Shown in pieces: positions 51,451 through 61,405 of a DNA stretch of 64,000 nt. The position numbers were made by a program, and so were the translations under genes. The DNA comes from Acrocarpospora catenulata (lineage in GTDB: Bacteria > Actinomycetota > Actinomycetes > Streptosporangiales > Streptosporangiaceae). Numbering within the stretch: position 1 is the first letter of the stretch; every line of letters begins with the position of its first letter. The notes beneath the pieces are model-generated. The model made no database searches, was not told where the DNA came from, and saw only the letters and a list, made by a program, of their open reading frames with translations. The stretch lies in NCBI RefSeq assembly GCF_018476525.1, contig NZ_JAHCST010000026.1, forward strand, positions 1-64,000. The letters are read 5' to 3'.

Positions 51451-52485
51451 ATGGGATTCTTGCGGATCCGGACCACGGTGGACGAGCGGCCGGGCCGGTT
51501 GGCCTCGCTGGCGCAGGCACTGGCCGAAAAGGGCGGGAACATACTGGGGCTCTCCGTCCAGCCCGACACCGACGGCACGGTGGACGAGTTCGTCGCCGAC
51601 ATCCCCGCCGCGCCGGAGGCCGTGAAGGAGGCGCTGGAGGCCGCGGGGGGACGGCGGGTGCAGGTGGTCCCGGCCACCGCGCACGAGCTCACCGACGAGC
51701 CCACCCGGGTGCTGCTGCTGGCCTCGCGGTTGCGCGCGATGCCGTGGCGGCTGCCCGAGATCCTGCGCGAGCTGCTCCGCGCCGACAGCGCCCGCTGGGT
51801 GTTCGGCGTCCGCGGCCCGGGCGAGCTGCCCGACCCCACGCTGCTGACCGTGCCGGTGGCGCCCCGGCGGGCCATCCAGCTGCGCCGCGGCGGCCTGCCG
51901 TTCACGCTCACCGAGGCCGCCCGCGCCGCCGCGCTGGTCCGGCTGGCCCAGCCGCCCGCCGACCCGGTCGCCACCGAACGTTCCGTACGCCTCTCGGACG
52001 GGGTGGAGGTGCAGGTCAAGCCGCTCAACCTGCTCTACCGGGAGGCCGTGCGCGACCTGCACGAGCGCTGCTCGCCGGAGTCCCGCAGGTTCCGCTACTT
52101 CACCTCGATGCCGTCGCTGCCGCCGCGCGTCTTCGACCGGCTCTGCGACCGCAACCGGGGGCACTCGCTGGTGGCGGGGCGGGACGGGCAGGTGGTGGGT
52201 CTCGCCACGCTGATGTTCACCCCCGATCCCGGCATCGCCGAGGTCGCCTTCCTGGTGGAAGACCGCTGGCAGGGGCGCGGTCTTGGCACCGCGCTGGCGC
52301 GCATGCTGCTGACGGAGGCGCGGGATCTCGGCTACGCGGAGGTTCGCGCGACCCTTCTGTCCGATAACATCCGGATGCGTAGACTTTTGATCTCCCTGGG
52401 CGCTGTGCTCGGGTACACCGAGGACCCCGGTGTGCTGGAGGCACGGATCGCCGTAGGGGTGATGGCCGAGGTCTCCCCGACGTGA
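51451..52485 (+). CDS. ACT domain-GNAT fusion acetyltransferase
   Basis: A 344-residue protein. Residues 4-70 form an ACT domain (IRTTVDERPGRLASLAQAL, then GNILGLSVQPDTDG). A linker region (80-185) follows, then a GNAT domain (about 188-335) with the acetyl-CoA loop VEDRWQGRGLGTALARMLL near 268-286. Actinobacterial ACT-GNAT proteins are known as amino-acid-regulated protein lysine acetyltransferases, in which Cys or Arg binding changes activity. Whether this one follows that rule is inference. ATG at 51451 follows GGAGGGAGC. Confidence 0.85.
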   Translation: MGFLRIRTTVDERPGRLASLAQALAEKGGNILGLSVQPDTDGTVDEFVADIPAAPEAVKEALEAAGGRRVQVVPATAHELTDEPTRVLLLASRLRAMPWRLPEILRELLRADSARWVFGVRGPGELPDPTLLTVPVAPRRAIQLRRGGLPFTLTEAARAAALVRLAQPPADPVATERSVRLSDGVEVQVKPLNLLYREAVRDLHERCSPESRRFRYFTSMPSLPPRVFDRLCDRNRGHSLVAGRDGQVVGLATLMFTPDPGIAEVAFLVEDRWQGRGLGTALARMLLTEARDLGYAEVRATLLSDNIRMRRLLISLGAVLGYTEDPGVLEARIAVGVMAEVSPT

Positions 52486-52500
52486 CCTCGCCGCTGAGCC

Positions 52501-52540
52501 ATCCTGGTTCGGGGCAGCTCAGGGGGCCCTGAACCAGGAT
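52501..52540. terminator. Terminator between ACT-GNAT and ClpC-N genes
   Basis: ATCCTGGTTC (52501-52510) pairs with GAACCAGGAT (52531-52540), a perfect 10-bp stem with a 20-base GC-rich loop. It lies between convergent genes. Confidence 0.75.
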
Positions 52541-52542
52541 GA

Positions 52543-53169
52543 TCAGCTCGCCTGCTCCGCCGGAGGCTCCTGGACCCCGGGGTCGGGCGGGGCGCCCATC
52601 GCGTCCAGCCGGCGGTGGAGCGACTCCAGCATCTCCTGGATCTTGTCCAGTTGGCCGGTGAACCCGGAGACCCGGCGGCTGATCGTCTCGGTGATCGGAT
52701 CGAAGCGGGAGGCCGGGACATCGTCGGGGCCCCGCTCCTGGAGGAGCAGCCGCATCACCTGGCTCCGCACGGCCGTCGGCTCGGCGCCCTGGGCCTCCAG
52801 CACCTGGGCGGCCACGCCCCCGCCCTCCCGCATCAGACCGAGCAGGATGTGCTCGGTGCCGATGTAGTTGTGGCTCAGGTGGAGCGCCTCGCGCAGCGAG
52901 AACTCCAGCACCTTCTTGGCCCGGGGAGTGAACGGGATGTGCCCCTGCGGCTCGTTCCTGCCGGTGCCGACCCTCTCCCGCACCTGCTCCCGAACCGCCT
53001 CCAGATCGATGCTGAGCTCCCGCAGGGCCAGCGCGGCCACCCCGTCCTGCTCGCGGAGCAGGCCGAGCAGGATGTGCTCGGTCCCGATGTAGTCATGCCG
53101 CAGCAGGCGGGCCTCCTCCTGGGCCAGCACCACGACACGGCGGGCACGATCGGTGAAACGCTCGAACAC
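52543..53169 (-). CDS. Clp N-domain protein without ATPase module
   Basis: A 208-residue protein made of the double Clp N-terminal repeat: HDYIGTEHILLGLLREQDG near residue 25 and HNYIGTEHILLGLMREGGG near 100, ending in a helical, Pro/Glu tail (about 155-208). No AAA+ module follows. In ClpC the N domain binds substrates and adaptors, so a free copy could be an adaptor, a decoy or a substrate trap. ClpC1-like ORFs elsewhere in the genome would be its partner. ATG at 53169 follows GGAGGT. Confidence 0.88.
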   Translation of the reverse strand: MFERFTDRARRVVVLAQEEARLLRHDYIGTEHILLGLLREQDGVAALALRELSIDLEAVREQVRERVGTGRNEPQGHIPFTPRAKKVLEFSLREALHLSHNYIGTEHILLGLMREGGGVAAQVLEAQGAEPTAVRSQVMRLLLQERGPDDVPASRFDPITETISRRVSGFTGQLDKIQEMLESLHRRLDAMGAPPDPGVQEPPAEQAS

Positions 53170-53205
53170 GGGGGGACCTCCATCACCGGGGAGTCACGTC
53201 TCCCA

Positions 53206-53715
53206 CTATGCGTCAGAATCGCCCGCCGCGCTCAGCACAAACCGCTTGAGAATGCCGTGCGGTCCCGGGTGCTCCCGCTGGAACATCATGCCCGCCGCCC
53301 TGGCCACCCGTTCGGAGGCCTGGTTGCCCTCGTCCAGCTCGGCGATCACCTCCGGGAGGCGCAGCGTGCCGAGACCGTAGTCCAGGACGGTACGGACCGC
53401 CGCATCGGCCACGCCCTGCCCCCAGTACTTCGGATCTACACTGTAAAGGAGCTCGGCCTGGGCGTCGTCGGTCGCCCGCAAACCGCAGACCCCGACAGGG
53501 GTGCTTTCGAGGAGGACCAGCCAGAGACCGTAGCCGTAGGCCCTGAAGTCCTCCTCGCTGTCGGCGACGATCTCCAGGACCAGCCGCTCGTCGACCGGCT
53601 CCCCGTCGAACAGGAACCGCCGCACGTCCGGGTCGCTCCAGTGCCCGAGCAACCAGGGCGCGTCCTCGGCGTGGATAGGACGCAGGGTCAGCCCGTCGCC
53701 CGTGAGCACGGGCAT
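53206..53715 (-). CDS. GNAT family N-acetyltransferase (RimJ/RimL-like)
   Basis: A 169-residue protein with the GNAT layout: LRPIHAEDAPWLLGHWSDPD at the start, VGVCGLRA (beta4), the AcCoA loop in YWGQGVADAAVRTVLDYG near residue 97-114 (a loosened form of Q/RxxGxG/A), and NQASERVARAAGM near 130. Substrate unknown. The ATG overlaps the stop of the upstream gene (TGATG), so the two are coupled. Confidence 0.83.
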   Translation of the reverse strand: MPVLTGDGLTLRPIHAEDAPWLLGHWSDPDVRRFLFDGEPVDERLVLEIVADSEEDFRAYGYGLWLVLLESTPVGVCGLRATDDAQAELLYSVDPKYWGQGVADAAVRTVLDYGLGTLRLPEVIAELDEGNQASERVARAAGMMFQREHPGPHGILKRFVLSAAGDSDA

Positions 53716-54071
53716 CAGCGGCGGCGCCGCCCGAGCGCGTAGGCCAGGTTGACCATGACGATGCCGCCCCAGGTCACGATCAGGCCGGGCATGCCCGCGG
53801 TGTACGCGGTCGCGGCGGTCAGCGGGACGGCGATGCCGAGCGAGCCGAGGGCCAGGCCGAGGGCGCGGTTGCTGTCCGCGCGCTCCTCGCGGGCCCGCTC
53901 CTTGGCGTTGGGCATGCGCTGGTCGGCCTCGGCGGCGACCCGGGCCGCGATGGTGGCCTCGACGCGGTCCAGGAAGGACTCGGTGAGGGCCGACTCGTAC
54001 TCGGGCCCGAGATCGCGCCGGGCCGCCACGGTGGCACGCAGGTCCTCACGGGGAAAGGAAGGTTCCGCCAT
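53715..54071 (-). CDS. Small membrane protein, unknown function
   Basis: A 118-residue protein with a charged N-terminal half (helices from EYESALTESFLDRVEATIAA) and two hydrophobic segments near the C-terminus (about 69-90 and 94-113), ending in RRRR. I do not recognise a family; it resembles short actinobacterial integral membrane proteins with a cytosolic helical head. ATG at 54069-54071 is chosen because earlier codons run through the divergent promoter. It is coupled to the GNAT gene. Confidence 0.72.
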   Translation of the reverse strand: MAEPSFPREDLRATVAARRDLGPEYESALTESFLDRVEATIAARVAAEADQRMPNAKERAREERADSNRALGLALGSLGIAVPLTAATAYTAGMPGLIVTWGGIVMVNLAYALGRRRR

Positions 54072-54108
54072 ACCCTCAATCTGCCAGAGATATATCGCGA
54101 GTGGGTAT

Positions 54109-54981
54109 ATGTCGGGCGTGGATCTCGATGACGCCACCCGCACCCTGTACGGCCTGCCGCCCGGCGAGTTCGTCGCCGCCAGAACCGCCCTGGCCAAGCA
54201 GGCGAAAACGGCCGGTGACCCCGCCCTGGCCAAGGAGATCGGCAAGCTACGGCGCCCCACCGTGGTCGCCTGGGCGGTCAACCAGCTCGTCCGGGAGGAT
54301 CCCCCCGAACTGGCCGAACTCCTGACACTCGGCGAGGATCTCCGCCAGGCGTGGGAGAACCACGACGCCAAGGCCCTGTCGGCGCTGTCGTCCCGGCGCG
54401 CCGCGCTCACCTCCCGGGTGGCCCGCCTGGTCGCCGACCTCGCCGCCCGCAACGGCCAGCCGCTGGGCGCCCTCACCGAGGTGGAGCAGACGCTGGACGC
54501 CGCTGTGGTCGACCCCGCCGCGGCCGACCTGCTCCGCGACGCGACCCTCACCACGGCCCTGGCCTACAGTGGCTTCACTCCGGCCCCCGTCGCCCGTACG
54601 GCACCGGCGGCCCCCCGGCCCAGACGCACCCCCGACCTCGCCGAGGCGCGCGAACGCCGCAGGCGCGAACTGACCGAAGCCGCCGCCGCGGCCGAGCGCA
54701 CCGCTGTGGAGGCGGAGGCCGCCCACGCGGACTGGGCGGCGGAACTGGCCTCGGCGGCGCGGGACAGGGATCGGCGGGCGGAGGAGGTGACCGGACTGGA
54801 GACCGAGCTGGCCGAGCTGCAGATCAGGCTCGCCGGAGCGCGGGAGAAACTCACGGCGGCGGCCAAACGCGCCGACACCGCGGCCCGGGACGAGTCCCGC
54901 TCCCGCCGCGCCGCCGAGGCCGCCCGCACCCACGCCGACACCGCCGCCCGACAGGCGGCTTCACCTGGACCTTCTGAGTAG
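54109..54981 (+). CDS. Actinobacterial helical/coiled-coil protein, unknown function
   Basis: A 290-residue Ala-, Arg- and Glu-rich protein. The N-terminal 150 residues are helical with a DDATRTLYGLPPGEF start and KLRRPTVVAWAVNQL near 45, motifs I have seen only as hypothetical actinobacterial proteins. Residues 180-275 form a long coiled coil (heptad-like LETELAELQIRLAGAREKL). No signal peptide. ATG at 54109 or GTG at 54118 start it, 37 bp from the divergent small membrane gene, so they share a promoter region. Confidence 0.75.
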   Translation: MSGVDLDDATRTLYGLPPGEFVAARTALAKQAKTAGDPALAKEIGKLRRPTVVAWAVNQLVREDPPELAELLTLGEDLRQAWENHDAKALSALSSRRAALTSRVARLVADLAARNGQPLGALTEVEQTLDAAVVDPAAADLLRDATLTTALAYSGFTPAPVARTAPAAPRPRRTPDLAEARERRRRELTEAAAAAERTAVEAEAAHADWAAELASAARDRDRRAEEVTGLETELAELQIRLAGAREKLTAAAKRADTAARDESRSRRAAEAARTHADTAARQAASPGPSE

Positions 54982-55638
54982 TCAGCCGCGCTTGGCGTAG
55001 ACCGCCTTCAGCTTGGCGGCGGCCTTCTTGGCGGTGGCGAGCGTCAGCGGCCAGTCCCCGCCGTCGTCCTTGCTGACGTGCTGGATGACGACCAGGGCGG
55101 AGCGGTACCGGATGAAGATCCCGTGGTAGGTGACGCCCTCGAACTCGGGGATACCGGTCATCCGGAACGCGATGGTGCTGTCGCCGAGCTTGGGCGCGGA
55201 CTTCCTGGTGATCGCGGTGCCGACGGACGCGTCCGCCGGGCTGCGGCCGTGACAGGAGAGCGCGATGGCCTTCGCGCCGTTGGCGACGGCGTTCAGGCGG
55301 GCGGGGGTGCCCGTGAGGATCGACTGGCCGAGCGCGCTGAAGTGCGCGTCGTCCAGGAAGTTGACCGTGGTCGTCGGACGGCCCTTGGTGATCGTGTCGT
55401 AGGCCTTGAGCGCCTTGTTGCACGCCGCGTCCGAGAACCCCGACTTGACGGGGATGGTCAGCGAGGTCCGGGCCCGCTTGGCCTTGTACCCGGAGCCGAG
55501 GTTCGCAGTCGTGAGCAGGGCGGCCTTGATCTCGGCCGTGGTGAGGGGCGGATAGACGGGGGCCGCCGCCGCGGGCGCGAACTGGCAGAGAACGGTCAGG
55601 GCGGTGACGGCCGGAACCAAGATCAGTCGTTTGATCAC
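54982..55638 (-). CDS. Exported protein of unknown function
   Basis: A 218-residue secreted protein with a signal peptide (about 1-26, cleaved after AAAA). The mature part has two conserved-looking Cys (in DAACNKAL and ALSCHGRS) that could form a disulfide, and the [11 protein letters not shown] motif seen in actinobacterial sensor-domain or PknH-C-like extracellular proteins. The match is not firm. GTG at 55638 is preferred; TTG at 55650 is possible. Its stop codon immediately follows the stop of the coiled-coil gene. Confidence 0.72.
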   Translation of the reverse strand: MIKRLILVPAVTALTVLCQFAPAAAAPVYPPLTTAEIKAALLTTANLGSGYKAKRARTSLTIPVKSGFSDAACNKALKAYDTITKGRPTTTVNFLDDAHFSALGQSILTGTPARLNAVANGAKAIALSCHGRSPADASVGTAITRKSAPKLGDSTIAFRMTGIPEFEGVTYHGIFIRYRSALVVIQHVSKDDGGDWPLTLATAKKAAAKLKAVYAKRG

Positions 55639-55689
55639 GAGGTGCGACAATAGTGAGCAGTGCCTTCTGAGTCTATTGATACGGGAGTT

Positions 55690-57174
<1,485 letters not shown>

Positions 57175-57732
57175 TCAGATCACCCCGGAGAGCAGGCCGG
57201 CGGGGAGGGTGACGCCGAGCCCTTTGACGAAGGCCAGGTAGGTGGCCACGGACAGGATGACGGCCACGGCGGCGGCCCGCAGGCGGCTGGTGGCGCCGAG
57301 GGCGAGCGCCAGGCCGAAGAAGAGCAGCGCCCCGGCGATCACCCAGCCGAGCAGGTCGAGCAGCGCGGCGAAGGCCAGGAAGATCACGCTGACCGTGAAG
57401 ACACCGCGCCAGTCGGCGGGGGCCTGGGCGTCCACGTCCTCGCTCTCCTCGGGGTCGCCGTGGCCGCCGCGCAGCACGTCGATCACGTAGCAGATCCCGA
57501 TCAGGATCATCGCGGCGCCCACCAGCAGCGGGAAGAACCGGGGGCCCAGCCCCAGGGTGGAGGCGGCGGCCGTCACGTTCGCGGTGCCGGCGATCACGAA
57601 GACGCCCAGCCCGAGCACGATGAGGGCCAGCACGAGTTCGGGCCGCCTGCGGCGGGGTTTGGCCGGGGCCGGGGCCGGGACGGCGCCGTTCTGGAGGGCG
57701 TCGTCCCGGTTGTCTGCGGATAGGGAAGGCAT
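57175..57732 (-). CDS. tctB: Tripartite tricarboxylate transporter, small membrane subunit
   Basis: A 185-residue protein with a basic, Pro-rich cytoplasmic leader (1-32) and four helices (about 33-53, 65-87, 110-130 and 135-178 split in two), the TctB pattern. It stabilises TctA. The ATG overlaps the tctC stop by one base. Confidence 0.9.
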   Translation of the reverse strand: MPSLSADNRDDALQNGAVPAPAPAKPRRRRPELVLALIVLGLGVFVIAGTANVTAAASTLGLGPRFFPLLVGAAMILIGICYVIDVLRGGHGDPEESEDVDAQAPADWRGVFTVSVIFLAFAALLDLLGWVIAGALLFFGLALALGATSRLRAAAVAVILSVATYLAFVKGLGVTLPAGLLSGVI

Positions 57733-58700
57733 CAGGAGACGAGTCCCATTTCGGCGATGATGCCCTTCACCCGGGTCTGCTCGGCGGCGAGGAACTCAGC
57801 GAAGGGAGCGCCGGTCTGGAAGGCGTCCGTCCAGCCGTTCTTGGCGACCGCGTCCTTCCACGCCTGCCCGTCGTGCATCTTGGTGACCAGGTCGGTGAGG
57901 GACTTCTTGGCGGCGTCGTCCAGGCCGGGCGGGGCGACGAAGCCGCGCCAGTTGGCCAGCTCGACGTCCAGGCCGCCCTCCTTGAGGGTGGGCGAGTCGA
58001 TGGACGGGATGCGGGCGGGTGCGCTGATGCCGAGCGAGCGGAGCTTGCCGGACTTGACGTGCTCGGCGAACTCGCCGATGCCGGAGATGCCGATGGAGAC
58101 CTTGTTGCCGAGCAGCGCGTTGAGTGCCTCGCCGCCGCCGGAGTGGGCGATGTAGTTGACCTGCTTGGGGTCGATGCCCGCGGCCTTGGCCATCAGCCCG
58201 GCCACGATGTGGTCGGTGCCGCCGGCCGAGCCGCCGGCGACCGAGATCTTGGCCGGGTCGGCCTTCCAGGCCGCCACCAGGTCGGCCAGGGTCTGGTACG
58301 GCGACTCGGCCGGCACCACGACGATCTCGTACTCCTCGGTCAGCCGGGCGATCGGCGTCACCTCGGCCAGGGTGACCTGGGACTTGTTCTGCTCGACCGC
58401 GCCCACCATGACCAGGCCCATGGTCATCAGCAGTTCGCCGTTGCCCTTGTCCCCGGCCAGCTGGGCCAGCCCGATGGTGCCGCCCGCGCCGGGCACGTTG
58501 AAGACCTCCACCTTCCGGTCCGGTTCGACCGACTTGATGGCCTGCTCGGCCGTCCGGGAGGTCTGGTCCCAGCCGCCGCCGGGCGCGGCCGGGGCCATGA
58601 TGCGCAGCGCACCGGTCCCGCCGCCCGAGCTTCCGCCGCCACACGCGGCCACCGACACGATCACGGCCGCCAGCACGGCGAGCCTGTAGAGAGGTCGCAT
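57732..58700 (-). CDS. tctC: TTT substrate-binding lipoprotein
   Basis: A 322-residue protein. The signal peptide ends in a lipobox VAAC near residue 19, giving a lipoprotein. A Bug-type binding fold follows with [11 protein letters not shown] near 40, [13 protein letters not shown] near 68 and [11 protein letters not shown] near 160, the loops that hold carboxylates in TctC/Bug proteins. It delivers the ligand to TctAB. ATG at 58700 has GGAG at the best distance; ATG at 58703 is too close. It diverges from the sensor kinase gene. Confidence 0.9.
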   Translation of the reverse strand: MRPLYRLAVLAAVIVSVAACGGGSSGGGTGALRIMAPAAPGGGWDQTSRTAEQAIKSVEPDRKVEVFNVPGAGGTIGLAQLAGDKGNGELLMTMGLVMVGAVEQNKSQVTLAEVTPIARLTEEYEIVVVPAESPYQTLADLVAAWKADPAKISVAGGSAGGTDHIVAGLMAKAAGIDPKQVNYIAHSGGGEALNALLGNKVSIGISGIGEFAEHVKSGKLRSLGISAPARIPSIDSPTLKEGGLDVELANWRGFVAPPGLDDAAKKSLTDLVTKMHDGQAWKDAVAKNGWTDAFQTGAPFAEFLAAEQTRVKGIIAEMGLVS

Positions 58701-58787
58701 CATCACTCCAACACCGTTGAGATGAACGTGGTGAGGATGGTGGAGCGGCATCGCCGGGTCCGTCGAGGATTGGTGTGCTTGCCGTCA

Positions 58788-58802
58788 TATTGGCCGTATT
58801 GG
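58788..58802. promoter_or_regulatory. Direct repeats in the tctC/sensor-kinase intergenic region
   Basis: TATTGG occurs at 58788-58793 and 58797-58802, 9 bp apart, with a related GATTGG near 58768. Response regulators often bind short direct repeats about one helical turn apart. The 183-bp region between the divergent genes also holds AT-rich hexamers near 58830-58850 that may be -10 sites for the kinase. Confidence 0.4.
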
Positions 58803-58883
58803 TCACAGAGTCCGCGACCCGGACGTTATACACGCCGCCCTATATTTCCGGCAGATGTCTGGGAAGGGGCAGGTGAGGAGCGA

Positions 58884-60491
58884 ATGCGACGGCTGACGCG
58901 GCGGGTTGGCGACGCATCCCTCGGCACCCAGCTGTTCACGCTCCAGATGGTGATCGTCCTGCTCGCGGTCGGCGGCACGGCCACCGTCTGGGCCCAGCAC
59001 ACCCGCCGCCAGCTCGACGACCAGTACCGCCAGCGCGCCCTGGCCATCGCCCAGTCCGTGGCGGGCCTGCCCCAGGTCCGCGCGGCGTTCCGGGCGCCCC
59101 ACCCGGAGGTGCTGCTCCAGCCGATCGCCGCCGAGGTGCAGGAGGCCACCGACGCGGACTACGTGGTCATCGCCAACCGGGACCAGATCCGGTACGCCCA
59201 CCCCAACCCCCAACTGATCGGCAAGCGGCTGTCCACCGACGGCTCGGAGGTGCTGGAGACCGGCCAGACCTGGACCGGCTCGCAGACCGGCACGCTCGGC
59301 CGCTCGGTGCGCGGCAAGGCCCCGATCTTCGACGACGCCGGGCGGGTGATCGGCCTGACCTCGGTGGGGGTGCTGGAGCAGACGGTCTCCGACCAGCTCG
59401 GGGCCGCCCTGCCCCCACTGATCTGGACGGTGCTGGCGGTGCTGGTGGCGGGCCTGCTGGGGGCGGCGCTGATCGCCCGCCGGGTACGGCGGCAGACCTT
59501 CGGCCTGGAGCCCCGGGAGATCGCCGCCCTGCTGGAGCAGCGGGAGGGCGTGCTGCACGGGGTGAAGGAGGGCGTGCTCGCGCTCGACCTGTCCGGCAGG
59601 GTGACCCTGGCCAACGACGCCGCCACCGACCTGCTCGGCCTGTCCGCCGACGCGGTCGGCCGGGACCTGGCCGAGATGGGGCTCTCCGGCCGGGTACGCG
59701 ACGTGCTCGGCGGCGACGACCCGGGGGAGGACCGCATCGTGCTGCACGGCGGCCGGGTGCTGGTGCTCAACCGCACCCCGGTCGAGGTACGCGGCCGGCA
59801 CCGGGGCTGGGTGGTCACCCTGCGCGACCGCACCGAGCTGGTCCGGCTGGCCCGCGAGCTGGACGACGCCAGCTCCGCCACCGAGGCGCTCCGCGCGCAG
59901 GCCCACGAGTTCGCCAACCGCATGCATACCGTGGTCGGCCTGCTGGAGCTGGGCGAGTACGCGGCCGCCACCCGCTACATCACCCGCACCACCGAGGCCC
60001 ACAGCCGGTACTCGCAGGAGATCAGGAGCCGGGTCGCCGACCCCACGCTGGCGGCGCTTCTGCTGGCCAAGGCGGCGGAGGCGGCCGAGCGCGGGGCCTC
60101 GCTGGTGGTGGCCGAGGAGTCGGGGGTGGCCGAACTGGACGATCCGCGGGACGCCGTGCTGGTGGTCGGCAACCTGGTGGCCAACGCCGTCGACGCGCTG
60201 GAGGGCACCGGGGGAGTGGTCGAGGTGCTGGTCCGCACCGACCAGGAGGGGCTGCACGTGCGGGTCCGCGACTCCGGCCCCGGCGTCACCCCGGAACTGG
60301 TCGAGGAGGTGTTCCGGGAGGGCTTCACCACGAAGATCGCCCAATCGGGCGCGCGCGGACTGGGCCTTGCCCTGACCCGGCAGACCTGCCTGCGCCGGGG
60401 CGGCTGGGTGCGCCTGCACAACGCCGGCGGCGCGGTGTTCACGGCCTTCCTTCCCATGCGCCAGGACGCCTTACAGGAGGCCGGGCGATGA
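58884..60491 (+). CDS. CitA/DcuS-type sensor histidine kinase
   Basis: A 535-residue membrane kinase. Two helices (about 18-40 and 180-202) flank an extracytoplasmic PDC/CitA-like sensor (residues 45-175, with DADYVVIANRDQIRYAHPNP and IGLTSVGV). Inside are a PAS domain (about 220-320), the phospho-acceptor His in AHEFANRMHTVVGLLELGEY near 341, and an HATPase_c domain with NLVANAVDAL and GARGLGLAL. CitA/DcuS kinases sense citrate or C4-dicarboxylates, fitting the divergent tctCBA genes. ATG at 58884 follows GTGAGGAG. Confidence 0.92.
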   Translation: MRRLTRRVGDASLGTQLFTLQMVIVLLAVGGTATVWAQHTRRQLDDQYRQRALAIAQSVAGLPQVRAAFRAPHPEVLLQPIAAEVQEATDADYVVIANRDQIRYAHPNPQLIGKRLSTDGSEVLETGQTWTGSQTGTLGRSVRGKAPIFDDAGRVIGLTSVGVLEQTVSDQLGAALPPLIWTVLAVLVAGLLGAALIARRVRRQTFGLEPREIAALLEQREGVLHGVKEGVLALDLSGRVTLANDAATDLLGLSADAVGRDLAEMGLSGRVRDVLGGDDPGEDRIVLHGGRVLVLNRTPVEVRGRHRGWVVTLRDRTELVRLARELDDASSATEALRAQAHEFANRMHTVVGLLELGEYAAATRYITRTTEAHSRYSQEIRSRVADPTLAALLLAKAAEAAERGASLVVAEESGVAELDDPRDAVLVVGNLVANAVDALEGTGGVVEVLVRTDQEGLHVRVRDSGPGVTPELVEEVFREGFTTKIAQSGARGLGLALTRQTCLRRGGWVRLHNAGGAVFTAFLPMRQDALQEAGR

Positions 60492-61159
60492 CCAAGACCG
60501 TCCTGGTCGTGGACGACGACTTCATGGTGGCCCGTATCCACGGCGGCTACGTGGCCAAGACCCCCGGGTTCGCCGTGGTGGGCACCGTGCACACCGGCCG
60601 GGCGGCCATCACGGCGGTGGCCGAGCGGGCACCCGACCTGGTGCTGCTCGACATCTACCTGCCCGACATGTCCGGCCTGGAGGTGCTGCGGACCATCCGG
60701 GGCGGCGCCCAGCCGGTGGACGTGCTCGTCATCACCGCCGCCCGGGACGTTGCCACGGTCCGCGCGGCCCTGCGCGGCGGCGCCGTCAACTACCTGATCA
60801 AGCCGTTCACCGCCGCCGCCCTGGCCGATCGCCTGACCCGGTACGCCGACACCTTTCGGCAGCTCACCGAGCTCGGCGCGCAGGCCGCCCAGGAGGACGT
60901 GGACCGCCTCTTCGGGGCCGCCCCCGGCCTGTCCCAGCTGCCCAAGGGGCTCTCCCCGGCCACCTGCGCGCTGGTGGCCGAGGCGCTCCGCCGTACCGGA
61001 ACCGACCTGTCGGCCGCCGAGGCGGCCGCCCTCACCGGGCTGTCCCGGGTGAGCGCCCGCCGCTACCTGGAATACCTCTGCGCCGTCGGCCAAGCCGAAC
61101 TCCGCCCCCGGTACGGCACCGCGGGCCGCCCCGAACACCGCTACCGGTGGATGCCCTGA
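60488..61159 (+). CDS. CitB/DcuR-type response regulator
   Basis: A 223-residue protein with a receiver domain (acidic pair DDD near residues 9-11, phospho-Asp in LLDIYLPDMSG near 56, Lys in YLIKPF near 104) and a C-terminal helix-turn-helix (about 160-215, AEAAALTGLSRVSARRYLEYL). ATGA overlap with the kinase shows coupling. It probably activates tctCBA when the kinase meets its carboxylate ligand. Minisatellite-like repeats begin at its stop codon. Confidence 0.92.
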   Translation: MTKTVLVVDDDFMVARIHGGYVAKTPGFAVVGTVHTGRAAITAVAERAPDLVLLDIYLPDMSGLEVLRTIRGGAQPVDVLVITAARDVATVRAALRGGAVNYLIKPFTAAALADRLTRYADTFRQLTELGAQAAQEDVDRLFGAAPGLSQLPKGLSPATCALVAEALRRTGTDLSAAEAAALTGLSRVSARRYLEYLCAVGQAELRPRYGTAGRPEHRYRWMP

Positions 61160-61282
61160 GCCCTCGGACGCCCTGAGCCTTGGATGGCCTAAGCCTTTTG
61201 ATGCCCTGAGCCTTGGATGCCCTGAGCCCCCGGTTGGGCTGGGTCCCCGGTTGGGCTGGGCCCCCGGTTGGGCTGGGCCTCC
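61151..61282. repeat. Two adjoining 16-17-bp tandem repeat arrays
   Basis: Array one has five units of ATGCCCTGAGCCTTGG type (starts 61151, 61168, 61184, 61201, 61217), the first overlapping the response-regulator stop codon. Array two has three 17-bp units of GGTTGGGCTGGGYCCCC (61232, 61249, 61266), nearly identical. The change from one unit to another is abrupt. No gene is present. Confidence 0.85.
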
Positions 61283-61353
61283 CACCCCGACTTGCCGGGA
61301 AAATGCGCCTTTGCCGACTTCCGGTTGGCATTACGGGTGATGTCGTGGAAACA

Positions 61354-61374
61354 GGGCGAATGCTCTGTTCGCCC
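61354..61374. promoter_or_regulatory. Palindrome upstream of the SDR gene
   Basis: GGGCGAAtgctctgTTCGCCC is a 7-bp perfect inverted repeat with a 7-base centre, ending 31 bases before the SDR start. It could bind a dimeric repressor or fold as a leader hairpin. Confidence 0.5.
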
Positions 61375-61405
61375 CTTCCGCAGGCTTCACGATCCGGAAG
61401 GTGGG

